From Rutstroemia sp. NJR-2017a BVV2 (Eukaryota; Ascomycota; Leotiomycetes; Helotiales; Rutstroemiaceae), in NCBI GenBank assembly GCA_002946415.1, contig NJPS01000061.1, positions 434,001 through 498,000 of the forward strand: 64,000 nt of DNA. The letters run 5' to 3'. The position numbers and the translations under genes are program-made. Below the pieces are notes generated by a model. That model did not search any database and was not told the origin of the DNA. It saw nothing but the letters and a program-made list of their open reading frames with translations. Shown here piece after piece: positions 22,749 through 35,234 of this stretch (positions are counted from its first letter, which is position 1; the number at the start of each line of letters is the position of its first letter).

Positions 22749-25700
22749 TCACCAAATTCTCTTTGCAGCCATCTCATATCTACTAATCTTCGAGAAATCC
22801 TGCACCGCCCCAACCTTTTCTTTATCCCTAGCCGCACGTTCTTTTTCTCTCAACTTCTTCAACGTCTCTGGGTCATCGTCATAAATCCATCTCTTCTTAT
22901 CATCATCCACTTCGACCATTCCCCAACCACCAACCCTCTTTCCGCCAGTGTCATAGCTGCGATGCTCGCGCTTCTTCATGGTGCTGTAGCGATCTCGAGC
23001 AAATTTCAGAAGAACCATACCAAGCACAAGTTTGAATGCTAGGAGAACAAAAAATGCACCGAGGAAGAAAACAATCATGGTAATTGAGGCGATGACATCG
23101 TCGGCACCTGGTAGGAACCATGGTGTGGTGGAATTGGGGTTTGGTAGACCGAACGTGGAGCGACCGAGTGCTTTGCGGATAATTGTGTCAAAGTGCTCAA
23201 GGGCCGCAGTAGTGGCAGGAGAAGACTCTACGGAAAGGGATGTTGCGGTGGATGGTAGTGGCGGTGGTAGATGCGTAGCGAGAAACATATGGTAGGTCTG
23301 AAATGCAGCTCGAATGAAGAGACACGAAAGGGGTATCACGGGCAGACCAAGACGTTTGACGAGGTTTTGGTTCACAAAGGCCTATTTTGATTAGAATAAG
23401 AGCGATTCTGATGAACGGCAAACTTACATTTGTGTAATAGTCTTTGGCAAGGACATCGAGGAATCGCTGATAGATGGCCGGCTTGACACCATTGAATTTG
23501 CTGATATATGCATGCTTGATCCAGTCCACCAACATCTCACTACCGATGACGATCAAAAATGGCGATAGAACTTCGCCTGACCAACCAGGTAGGAGAGTGA
23601 ATGCATTTGGGAGAATCGAATTTGTTCGAAGTGGGATGGTGCTATTCTTGGCAGCCGAGCTAGCTGCCTCACTTGCCGACGAAACCATACTGCTGAAGCC
23701 TCCCATCTCAACTACGTTGCGCATTGCGATAATCATGAGCATAAGCCAAAGTTGGAATCGTTCCACAACGTCGGCACACGTAAGTTGGAAAAGGTTGTCC
23801 TTCTCAAATTTCTTGAAGACAGTCCCTTTCACCTCGACAAATTGGTTCGACAGTAACAGAGTGACGAGAGCGTTGGAATATGAGTTGACGGCGACATTCA
23901 ATGTGACCACCTGTGCGAATAATGCTGCTGAATGGGCAACATTGTACATCAGAGCCAGTAGGAACATACCCAAGGGACGCAGAACTTTGCTTCTGCCGTC
24001 ACTATCTCGTTCAAGTGTCTCGTCGGAAAAAAGACATTCGAAAATGTCTTGACCTAATGCGGCTGCAAGACGATCAAAAACCTTCAACATGTCAATTAAC
24101 GATAGTTGGTGAGTTCAGATAGCGGCTTACCTCTAATAAATTGTAAATAACATACAGTCGAATCGCTGACTGCGCTCTAATACTATGGTACATTCTACTC
24201 GCATCTAACATCATAAGGAAAAAGCTACTGAAAATGATTACAGCACCCTGTAAGAGATCGGCCTTGTTGTATGAGGATAATGAGGATGGCTGAGACTTGA
24301 TGCGTCGATGTCTACGAGCCCAACCTTGTCTCGATCTCCGCTCTCCATCGACTCTTGGAGTCTCGTAGCTGCTGCTCGTTCGCTGAATTACATTTGCTTG
24401 CCTTCCATGCTGGGACTGAAATGACGTGGTGGCTGAGATCGGAGGTCTGCTTGAGCGGGAAACACTTCTGGATGGGGAGGTCGATTCATTGCTCCGTCGC
24501 TCGTTCCTCCTTTGCCACATGCGGCTTGTGCCATGGTAGATGAATCCAGTGATGAATCGAAATTCTTTCGCCAGCACATGACCCCACCACGAAATTAGTA
24601 TACCTAATGCTTTGAAGAAACGTAAGGGAAGTATCGTGAATGTATATAGCCAGGCATCAAGACATGCCAAAGATCCAAAATACAGTACTTGCTCTAACTG
24701 CGGTGGTAATAATAGAAAATTCAACAGACGCTCAAATTTGACTTTGGAAGACTCGTAGGGAAATTCACTGGAAGCTGAGCGATATATATACAATGGTGAG
24801 GGCCGAGTTGCTGAGAGCTCAAGTTGTAGGTAGGTAGGAATTGACATTGGTGGAAGCGGAATTGATTGAGGAATAGGTGAGGGAGGAAGATCGGGAATGT
24901 GTGACGTTTTGTTAACAGAGTTACCCGATTTGGGTATACTTAATCCCTCCAAGCTCAAAGGTTCTGGTCGCGAACCCATGATGGCTGGCTTTCGCTTGGG
25001 TGATATCTGAGATTGGACAGATTTCGAATATGACGGCCATTGGCTGGGAGGGGGCTGAGCACTAAAAGCGCGAGCAGATGATATTGTTGGTCTTTTGCTA
25101 CCGGTGTTAGCGAGTGTCGTATCAAGATGTTGTCGCCGCTCGCTGTTGCTCTCTGGCGGAAATCTGGAAGTTTCAGGAGTACTAGTCTTGCGTACTCCAG
25201 AACCATCCGTTGAGTGGTCGTTGGGGTGTAAATCCATCCACGATACTTCAGAAGATGACCCTCTTGGTTCATGTCCTCCTCCAAGACTCACTTCTCTGGG
25301 GCTAGGGATTGGTAATCTGTTTGGTGATATGAGTGGAAGAGACTCGGGTGCTGACATCAGCTCCTTAATTTCAGCAGGCGATAGCTTCAGTATCTTCACA
25401 TCATCCCGTGTTCCTTTCATCGAAGCTTTTCGGGAAGTTCGACCTTTCTCCTCTGGGATATCATGAAGCTCATGCTGAGGTAGTGTCTTCGACAAGGGAG
25501 GTGGTGGTGCCAGGTCACCGAAGACAATATCCTCGGAGACAAGTTCAGATGGCATAGACTCTCTCGAAGTCTCAAATGTTCCCCTTCCACTTTCAGGAAC
25601 AGATTTTCTGTCTTTTGACACTTGCGTGAGGTTGTCCATGGCCATTAACGACGGGGATGAGCTCCTCGGAGATGGTGTTGGCGATGGAGTAGGTAACTGC

Positions 25701-25885
25701 TTCAAGTCGTCTGCGGCCAACAAAGAGTTCGAAGTTTCTGTACGAGGAGCTGCCATATTGTCTGACTGCTTCGTTGAATCTAAACTATCCGACTTCGTAG
25801 TTGATCGATCATCTCGGGGTGAATTGTGATTCAGCGCACGTGCCCGAGGATCTTGGGTATGCACAATATTCTCTACCGCCATCAC
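22749..25885 (-). CDS. TAPT1/Emp65 family endoplasmic-reticulum membrane protein, 1013 aa
   Basis: Exons 24131-25885, 23428-24081, 22749-23381; each junction is phase 0. The first 350 residues are disordered, Ser/Pro/Lys-rich with many SP sites. The conserved TAPT1 (DUF747) region follows: a paired helix QLEQVLYFGSLACLDAWLYT, FTILPLRFF, a polar loop, KADLLQGAVIIFSSFFLMML, the signature SRMYHSIRAQSAIRLYVIYN, then VFDRLAAALGQDIFECLF and further spans, ending in a charged tail after the last TM (MVLLKFARDRYSTMKKREHR). Known roles: yeast Emp65 works with Slp1 in protecting soluble ER proteins; human TAPT1 is linked to ciliary/Golgi function. ER location is inferred from the family. About six to eight membrane spans. 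The start at 25885 lies in the disordered region and is less certain. Confidence 0.85.
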
Positions 25886-27085
25886 ACCCTTATGCTGGCT
25901 TGAGTCTCGAAAGCTTTCATGAAAACTGCATGCTCAAACAACAAACGATGTTGAAAAAGAGTGATGGCGGTGTGGAGGTAAACGTGTCTGCTTTAGAATT
26001 TCTCGGTCCAATGTGAAGCATTAGTCTAAGCATGGATCTCAGAAACAATCCCTTGTTGGTGCAGGACAAAGAATCTCCCAAAGCTCACGATAATTCGCCA
26101 CTGATCCTAGAAAGAGTGAATGCGATATCTAAGGAAATGAATGAATCGTAGCGACAGGTACAAGACTCGCTCAATCTTGGAACTTGACCAACATTGATTT
26201 GCCATTCCTTCGAGGTTGAACAATTGGAGTCGGGAACTGCTCAAATTCGACCCGCGTCACGTGTGGAATCGAGTATTGCCTAATTAGGCTTAGAGGTCCT
26301 TTGTCATCGGAGTTAAGCAAGTTGAGGAATTCCTTCACTTCGCGTTTCTTGTCTCTCTTACTGCGAAATGCGACAATTTCTTACCATTTATCGGAATATA
26401 ATCATTCTGGCCATGGAGTTTATTCCACCGCATTTTCACGAAAATGGATTCAATGCCGCCAACATCCGTCTTTACGTGGTCTTGAGTTGTCTTCGAAGAT
26501 GGAGGATGATTCTCGCAGCAATGATCCAGCATTTCACCAAGGAGAAATGCAAGGGCAGTTATCCTCACGGGAAAATTTCCATCGCCGAGTGCTATAATCC
26601 TTTTCCTCTTAATTTGTTTTCAACGAAACCCTTTTTCAGTGTTGCATGCAATGGCTTTCGTGTCGAAGTGAACGGCCTTCTTACCAAGTAAGAGACTGTG
26701 CAAAGCAAGCTGCTTTCCTCACTTTGATGTTAATTGAGTATGTGCGTGAAGGAAAGATTGCGTCTGATCACAATTTCCATACAATAAGCACTTTCTGGAT
26801 GGGATACCTGACTTATCAGACCCCCTGGGACACTGCACTATATGAAAGGGAAGAGTTAGTAGCTCAGTCAATCCTCGAGGAGCAAAGCTGGCTCAAACTG
26901 GAGTCTCTCTAAGTACCACTTTTTGCTTGCCTCAATGGCGGCTGTCTATTTATTCTCTTATAGAATGAAGTTGTGATCTTTTCAATGCCGAAACTCCTAA
27001 ACTTTGGTATCGGATACATCCTCATCTCCAATTAATTATCGCGATCCATCAAACGCCATCCAACCCAGATATGAACCGCCACCCA
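25886..27085. other. intergenic region with one doubtful gene (see 26414-26912)
   Basis: Divergent-promoter space upstream of the TAPT1 gene and 3' flank of the methyltransferase gene. Confidence 0.4.
26414..26912 (+). CDS. doubtful hypothetical gene, possibly two exons
   Basis: Two adjacent open frames look protein-like. The first, from the ATG at 26414 (MEFIPPHFHENGFNAANIRL), stays open to about 26690. The second, about 26710-26912, reads AFLTLMLIEYVREGKIASDH and ends in SILEEQSWLKLESL. An intron of about 50 nt (26660-26709, GTGTCG..CAAG) would join them in frame, but the donor is poor. I recognise no family. It could equally be a decayed gene. Confidence 0.25.
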
Positions 27086-30000
27086 TCAGTCCGAATCACT
27101 ATCATCAATAATATATATTTCTTTCTTCATGGATCCACCACGTCGTCCTGTGTATTGCTTACCAAATCGTGGTGCTTCAGTTTCCTCTAACTTTGTGTGG
27201 AGCTGCTCAATCTCGGTCTCCGAGAGCTCTTCCACCAAGTTAAGCTCGGATTTGACTCCATTGCTCTCTGCCTCCAACTTATCCATCAAAATATCTAGTA
27301 AACCGTTTGCGAGTGCTGCTGCGAGTGGTACCGGTACCGCATTTCCAATCTGCTTGTGGATATCGCTGATGGGCATACTGTCAGTGTCCCATATAATATC
27401 ATCGGTGAAGCCTTGTACACGAGAGTTCTCCCGGATGGTAAAAGGTCTGTTTTGGGACGGATGAAGGTTCTAATGATCATCATTATTAGTTGGACGTGTA
27501 CGGCAATGGTTGAATCGCTTACCCAATTTTTGGCTTTTGTTGTTACTATCTTAAACTGGTCTTCCAACCCCAGCCTCCCGTACTCCCCTGCTTCACATTC
27601 TGCCCTTCCATCAAGAAGCTTAGCAGGAATAGACCGATGATCGGCATTTGGTTCCAGAGGGACATTGCACACCCTTTCACAGGTCAATTCTGATGGGATA
27701 CCGGTAATGTGATTATGTAGCTTCTCGTTACTGACGCCTTTACGCATTTTGCGTTGGTACTCTGACAGCGGGCGCTCCGATGCGTACGCTTGCTGGTTGA
27801 ACCCGATGAAACCATTGCCTTTGAAAGTATGGAGCTGTGCAATATTCTTGCTCGCCCTCGCTTTTCGTTCTAGTTGTTGCTTGTTGGTTTCTTCAATCTC
27901 GTTGTGGCAGTTTTTCCACTCAAACTTAGGCAGGTCCGTCAGGGTATCTCCTATAGTAATAGGGAAATGCGGCGCAGACTTTCTTTCCCGGTGGAAATTA
28001 GTGCCACCATTTTTCCCACTAAAAACATGTGAAGGCTGTGGAAATTTCGGAAGTTCGTAGCCGGGTAAGCTAGCCCAAATGATTAGACGCTTGCGACCCT
28101 GGGGACAGCCGTATTCAGCTGCTTGTAATATTGCCATTTGGCATTGGTAGCCCAGTGCTGTCAGGACGCTGAAGATGAAGCTGAGTCTCCATGTCAGCAT
28201 TCATAGTGTACATAACCGGTATGGAACTTTCGTACTTTACCCCACCGTGCTTGAGTTCCTTGTTATACCCGAGCTAGCATTCTAAAATTCAGTCATAAGT
28301 TAACGTGAAATTCTTAGGCAGACTCACCGGCGTATGCCACATTCCTGCCACGTTCTCTAACAAGAAATACGATGGCCGATACAACTCAACGTATGACAAA
28401 TACACTGCTAACAGCAGATTTGTCGGGTAGTTTGGGTTTTTACGTCGATTAAGACCACTAAAACCTGGGCAAGGTGATCCACCTGTAATCAAGCTGACAG
28501 TCCCTACTTTGGGCATCCTCGGCATTCTTTGTCCTTTTATATCCCTCATCTCTTTCGCATCGAGGCCGGCTTCGTTCATGACCGCCCAACGAAGGAGCGC
28601 GCTAGCATCCTGATTCAAGGCTAGGAAACCTGGATTATTCTTCTGGATCGTTAAGAATGCAGCCCTATCAAGCTCGATTGCATAAGTTGTGCCTGCTACT
28701 CCACTTTCATGAAATCCCCGGCTGAGTCCTCCGGCACCACTAAACACATCCATTGTCCAAAGCGGCGTGCCGTACTTCTTAAATTGATCAGCACGTTCTT
28801 TCCGCAACCTCAACGCTTTTATGCTAGCTCGTGAATATTTCATCTCCTCTGCGGGCAGTGGCATGACTTCCTCTGGGTCTCGAAAAGGAATAAGTTGGTC
28901 TGCAACCCAGAAAGTGTCCTCCATATCTTTGTAAGCGTTGAGATCGCCGATATGGTCAACATGTTTTACGAAGCAACGGCCATCGAGATTAGCTAGCTTC
29001 ACTTTCTCTGTCGTTCTCGTGCGAAAGAGCTTACGCTCGTCACGAACAATGTGCTTTGAGTCGGCATCAACACTCCAACCAGGATGGAATCTGTCTGATC
29101 TCTCATACACTTCGATATATATGGTGAGGTCTTCCGGCTGCAATGCCTCTTTGCTAGAGTCAAGGACCTTGATCTTCTTGATTTGGCCGATTCTGTATGG
29201 TATCTTGTTCTTGTAGTCACCATTGGGGCCGAAATTTCCAAAGTAGACGAAGTCTAGGACCTCGTAATCTTTGCGCTGGCACCTGAAGCTATTGATACGC
29301 CCATTCCTACCTTCATCAAGCATCGAGAGCTGCTTTTCTTGCGCTTCAGTCTCTCGCCGCTCGCAGGAGATGCAGGATAGCTGTTCTGGCGCTTTCGTGA
29401 AGATGTGACCATTTGGATTGTACTGTTGCCGGCAGAAGTAGTGATCTCCGTCGGTATATTCCTCACTGATGAATCCAGAATTGGGATTTCCAGTTGTGCC
29501 ATTACCTCTGTAATCAACCCGAATTTTCGTCAAGATCTTCTTTATTCTCACCTTGGAACATTCTGAGACCAGGAACAGCTCCTTTGGATTAGCTAGCTCT
29601 TTGAGCACCTCAATTTCGGCACCATGCACAAACCATAGCACATGGACCTTGATTTTTTGTGGTTTGGTAGTCAGCCGCATAATCTGGCCGTATCTTAGAT
29701 TCGAAAGCGGCTCAGCTGGGTCGTAGTCGTCACCTGTGTTCTCGGTATTAATATAGTTGCTGGCCCTCAAAGAGCAGGGAGAGGATTTGGATTTTTACCT
29801 TTCACAACCACACAATCACCAACCTTATACTCCTCCTGCTTAGGCCAATGCACTGCATCCAACAGAAATTCATCCGCACTCTCCCTCACACTCTTCATAG
29901 CAATCTCGTGATCCATCACAGCCTTCTCCCCTTCGATCCTCTCTCCCTTGGGTCCGATTCCCGTCAACGGCTTCACAAATATCCTCCCTGCAAGCTTCTG

Positions 30001-30780
30001 AACCAACGGTGTTGTCAAAGCTTCTGCTACAGCTTTCTTCGCTGCAGACTTCCTGGGTGACTGTTGTTTTGCTGGACTGCCGCCATTGACTTCAGCCTCT
30101 GAATCGTTATTAAACGCCGCAGAAAATGTCCGCTTCAAAGTCGCAAGTTTCTTGAATGCGCCTTCGATCTCGCTGTCGGTGTCTAGGTTGATTGCGGCTG
30201 AGTCGCTGTCGCTGTCTAAGTTAATGATGGTTGACTTTCTCTCTCCGGCGCTATCGGTTTTCAGGTTGATTCCGGCTGAGTTGCTGCTGCTATCACTGTC
30301 TGTATCCAAGTTAATCTCGACCTTAGCAAGTCCACTCGCACCCCGGGAGGCTTTTGTCTCGGCATCATCGTTCTCACTCTTCTGCACCGGCGTATCACTT
30401 CTCTTCACGTTTCTCTTCCCATCCGCGCTCTCGTTCCCAAAACTCCTCGCAGCCAACTGATCCAATGCGCTCTGCGGCACTAACCACTCAGCCGGTTTCT
30501 TATTCCTTCTGACGAGATCGCGTCGGGTCTCCTCGATGTCGAAATTATGTTTTGAGAGGAGAGCGTAGAGTTCAGCTTTGGGTTTGTTAGTTGGGTGATG
30601 TTTTTGTGAAGTTAGAGTGTTTTTCCAAGGTGAGAGAGTGTGTTACTGGGATAGGATGAGATGGTTTGGTAGATCGACTTGGCTTGACTTACGGAGTTCT
30701 AGATCGGGATCAAGAGTGAAGAAAGATGAGAATTGGGAGCGGAATTCGGCGCTGCTGAGGGGAATGGGGATGGGTAACAT
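27086..30780 (-). CDS. dim-2: DIM-2-like cytosine-C5 DNA methyltransferase with BAH domains, 1116 aa
   Basis: Six exons deduced: 30693-30780, 29799-30575, 28328-29733, 28236-28273, 27523-28180, 27086-27469; phases close throughout. The N-terminus (about 1-90) is followed by an acidic Asp/Ser repeat region (115-165). BAH-like modules span about 270-600 (GDCVVVKG..., YGQIMRLTTK..., VLDFVYFGNF..., YRIGQIKKI). Catalytic motifs: I DVFSGAGG (617-624), IV GGSPCPGFSG with nucleophile Cys about 710, VI LLENV (746-750), VIII CPQGRKR (about 790), IX RPFTIREN, X QIGNAVPVP (about 1030-1038). The stretch between VIII and IX is the target-recognition region. Family role: nuclear 5-methylcytosine deposition, in Neurospora on H3K9me-marked, RIP-mutated repeats. 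PCPGFS instead of PCQ in motif IV fits my memory of the DIM-2 group rather than RID, so the symbol is an ortholog guess. The 38-nt exon 4 and its GTACGA donor are the weakest junction. Confidence 0.8.
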
Positions 30781-33700
30781 GTTTGGGTGGTGAGAGATGG
30801 AGAGGAGGGTGGGGAGATTGGGATGGATGAGATAGGTAGGTTGGCATGGAGAGGGTGAGTGGAAGGAGGGGAAGAGGAAGAGTAAGAGGTGGGAAGAAGC
30901 TGAAAGTGAAAGGAGAAAGAATAGGAAGATGCTGAAGTGAAAGCAGGAAGAAGCGAGAAAAAATAATTTAAAGCAGCAAAAGTTCAGTGCAAGATGAGCA
31001 AAAGTGAAAAGAATAGGTGAGCTATTAATTGGAAAGGCGTGCCGATCTAAGAAGAAGCAAACGAACTGCAAAGAAGAAGTTGAAACTGAAGATGTTCTTT
31101 GAACGTGTGTTGTTTTGAAAGATGGAAGGCTTGGCTGGTAGATATGCGTGGTTAGATATTGGAGAAGACGAGGTGACCGGCGTGGTTGAAAGAGGAAGGG
31201 AGTAAAAGCAAGAGAATGCAGAACAACTGATATAGATCTTAGGAATCTTGCAGTGTTAGGTGGAAAGTGAGGTGCTGAATCCAGGTCCGTCAAAAAAAGA
31301 GCAATGTTGAAGGAGAAAATATGATGGCCGCTATCGGACAAGTGCCCATCAGAAAAGAGTGAATTAACGGTTCTTAATCTTTTTATATGCTTTATATCGA
31401 TGTCGGCGATCATCTCTTCTCAAAGCTGAATTATGGATTTTCTAGTCAGATATCTACTAACTCGCCGTTCTCATTGCATGTGGTGCTGCAGCGCTCATTA
31501 TTTCTCACTTTTCTATCCTTCACGGACATGATTCAGATTCTCGTATAGAAGTTTCTTACTGGTAGAATTTCATTATATAGGTTTCAATTCTGATGCTGCG
31601 GGAAGGATCTTGGGATATTCGACTTGATTTATGATAGATGCCTCTCGTCTCGTATTTACATAAAACACCGTATTGATTACCATTGTCGAGGCAATTTTTC
31701 TTTCTTCTTCTAATCGAATGGCCACTCTCATCTGCTCCTACTATCAGGCTAATACTTATACCGTCTGTCTTGGATCTCACGATTTGCAAGAGTAACGGGA
31801 GTATTGTTTCGCTCAGTGGTTTTCATTTTTTTTGTCTTCTATCTACTCTAGAGTCTGCGATTATCTCATGGCCTTAGGTTTCCTCACCAGCAAATGGATA
31901 TCTTGGGTTCGTGTCGTAGATATCTTTTCTTTTACTACTAGGCACTTGCATGAAAATCTAGCTATTTACTACGGACTGACGATTGCGGGGAGCATGTATA
32001 ATTTTTTTCGTAGTAGGTATGACAGAGTGGTCCCCGGTGGGAGTGGGTCTCATAGATGAATTGCTGGATCCAAGATTGCAGCTACGATATTCACTGGAAT
32101 TCTGGTTCGTGCTTCACATCTCCGTCATGTCAAAATGGCAATCTGTAATGTGGCTTCGAATATTGCACAAAACATGGTCTGAATGGAGAATACGCACACA
32201 CGTGCTTCCAGAACACATTGCGGACCCAGCGTGCCTGCAGAATTTTGCAGGCCGTCGGGAGCATTTCTTATTGTGGATCTAATTCACTCCAGTGTAAGAG
32301 AGCTTTACACACAGATCTTGTGAGCCGCAAGAAAACGGTGGGGATTGGCGATCTGGGATTGGCGAGACCACAACTCCTAGCGAAGTTACCAACGAAAAAA
32401 TGACCAATACTTTCACGCTAATACTTTCACGGAAACGATGAACTATCGCATTTGATAGAAGAGGCAAGAGATAACAACTACGCTATGCTTAAGGAAGATA
32501 TATGCCCAGGTCCATCTCATGTCCTACTTGGGGACCAGAGATGGATCGACCAGATCTCGGTAGTGAATCCGGCAGCATCTTCGGATATCTAAACCGATCG
32601 AGGATCAATACGTCTCTCACGTCATCAGATACAGTGGAGACACAATGTAGCAACTTACTAGACACGGAAGAATTAAGTAAGAGATGTAGAAAAGGGAGTC
32701 TGCGTATCAGAAATAAGGAATCTGAATATCAGAAACACGTCGCATAGCGTAACGCTTCTTCAGAAACCACTGATTCCGAAACATTAGACCGTACTCAAAC
32801 AAGCTGCTAACTATCTCTCATTCGCGTCTCCGAGAAATCTCTCCACGATCTAGAAACACGGGTTGATCGGTTTCAACGGCACAGAGACGGGATGAATGAG
32901 GTATATATCGTATCGGTACTGAAAACAATCGGTGGGTCGGTCCATGGTAAGACACGGAACATCTGAGACAACCACAAGCGAACGATGGATATGGAAAAAT
33001 ACGCATACTCGAACTAGCAGAATTCGGCGCGGTAAATGACCAAGCTTACAAATGCATGGACAAGATCGGTAACGGCCCGTTCCATTCAAAAAGCTTGAAC
33101 TATCGAAGCTTTTGGATCAAAATGGTTGTTAAGCGAAGCCAAAATGGTGACTCCCCCAAATACACATCAACCTACCGAGACAGTGGTACGAGTGCAATTT
33201 TGAGATAGACGAACTTCGAGGAATTTGGAACAGATAAAAACTCGCAAGTGGACGGCGCAAAGGAGCGACACGCGTACTGTATGTGGAGCCGACCGAAACC
33301 TTTTGCTGAATTAGAAATTCCGATCCAAGAACACGGAGCCGGCGACGATGGTCCGCCGGTACTACCGGATTGATGTCCCGAGAGAGAAAGTTCGCATTGC
33401 GTATTCGGAACAACTCCTGGATTAGAAGGACAAACCATAGCACGCTGTTAACTAACAGAGTACTTGTGGCGATAACCATCATGGATGTCAATTACGTCAT
33501 TGACGGATAGCTCAAGGAATGGGGAGGAAAGGCTGCTGAGCGACGATCAAAGGTACATCCAAGAATCCCATAGAAAAGATCATATGGGATACTGGTTGAC
33601 CCCCCACCAGCTGAAGATACAGCTAATCTTCGGACTTCGCGTAGTCCTCCCACGAAGAGCGCTGCCTTCTGTTAAACGACCTACCGCAACGGAAAAATGA

Positions 33701-35234
33701 GGCTCCGTTCATCATGGTGCGACATGATTATGCGAATGTGTCTCTGAAAGTAAGCAATTTCCCCAAGGACCCTCAAGTGAGACGTTTAGGTGCCAGGACC
33801 ACACAGTGAACAAACCAGACCATTTGGCAGGTGGCATTAACGCTGTAGATGGGGACAGCCCGAGATTGGAAGACTGAAGTAAATGATTTGCAGATTGCTC
33901 ACTGAGATGAAGGGACGGAGTTAAGGAGCTTGGGGTCATGGAAAGGGTCTTCTGCAAAAGGAATGTGAGTTTAGACCCTGAAAGCATTGTGGTGACGAGC
34001 TTCCATAACCTTGCGGGAGCTTCATTGTCGAAGTTTCTTGCTTCCATGGTCCTCAAGATTGAGCAGCAGGTTGAGACGGAGGTATCTGACGCACTGAATG
34101 ATGACTGGAATTCGTGAATTAAAGTTCTAGTAAAAGATGGGTAAGGCATCAAGCACAGCCTAAACCATAAATCATCATGCAATGAACAGGAGGGGAAGTA
34201 GAATGACAGCTGCCAGTGATACTTGTTTATTCCAAGATTTGCATAACTTGCCACAACTAGGTCCGTATGTAGTTGTATTGGAGGTAGATCATTGGGTATC
34301 CAAGATTTATGCGATGTTTTTGACGATAATAGTTTTCGGTGAAGTGAGAGCAAACGTACTAGCCTCCAGATCACGTGTAGCATACTAAGACTACTTGAGC
34401 AAGGCGGCGGTGAAGGCGCTGAAGCAGAAAATTAGTAGGAGGAACAACTTTTGTGAATCACCTTAACTTGCGTGTATGCAAATGTTGTCCGCGTTCTACA
34501 TACTGCGGGATATTCCCGTGATTGTCTTCTTCCCTCTCCCGCGCGTTTGTAACAGGAAAGCCGTCTGATGTCTTGTGCAACCCATCCCAACGCGGCGGTT
34601 CCAAACAGACCCGAGTAAGCGAAATGCATCTCCTTACTTGGGACGGAGATCACAGCAACCACGAGTTGGTATTAATGGAGAAGAGATTGTTGATGAGGAG
34701 CTTCGTCCGCTGCTAACGTCAATGCTATATACACTTCAAGTCAAGCTTCAATACTTGCCCACAGACTTTATCGAATGACTAATATAATCTTTTATCATTA
34801 TGTGGGATTTTGTGGAGATTTTGGATGGAAGACTCTTAAGGCCGACGCAAACACCGTGGCGCATGGATTACTGAAGGGTTGTTATCCTTGTTCCAGAGAA
34901 ATTTCGCAACTTTGTATCTCAAATGGCAAACGGAAGAAGACTTCCTCCAAAGTCCCTACATTGCCTACAGCCACACAACATCATGCTTATCCTGGGATCA
35001 CCACCGAAAGTGGACCGAATACTTCCAAATGCAGCATTATATAGTTCGAGAACATGCATCGAAGGGAAAGTTTTGTCCCTCGTCTCTCTTTGTCCTCTTC
35101 ATCTCGACCCTCACAACAGGAAGCAGCTTCGTAATCCGCGCAGGCAGACGTTTTCTTGCAATAACTTGTTACCGAAGCAATAGTCAAACCGCTTCCCATC
35201 GAGTTTCCCGTGTTCGAATTGAGCTATCTTCAAA
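30781..35234. other. 4.4-kb gene-poor stretch
   Basis: Many short ORFs in all frames, none with motifs or consistent introns. The longest is on the minus strand at 33712-34383 (223 codons, Ser/Leu/His-rich). 31.4-32.4 kb is AT-rich. I see no terminal repeats, polymerase or transposase signatures. It could be a decayed element or a non-coding RNA region; I cannot tell. Confidence 0.4.

Noticed and set aside
33712..34383. 223-codon minus-strand ORF
   Set aside because: Ser/Leu/His-rich without domains or good context; could be chance in a gene-poor stretch.
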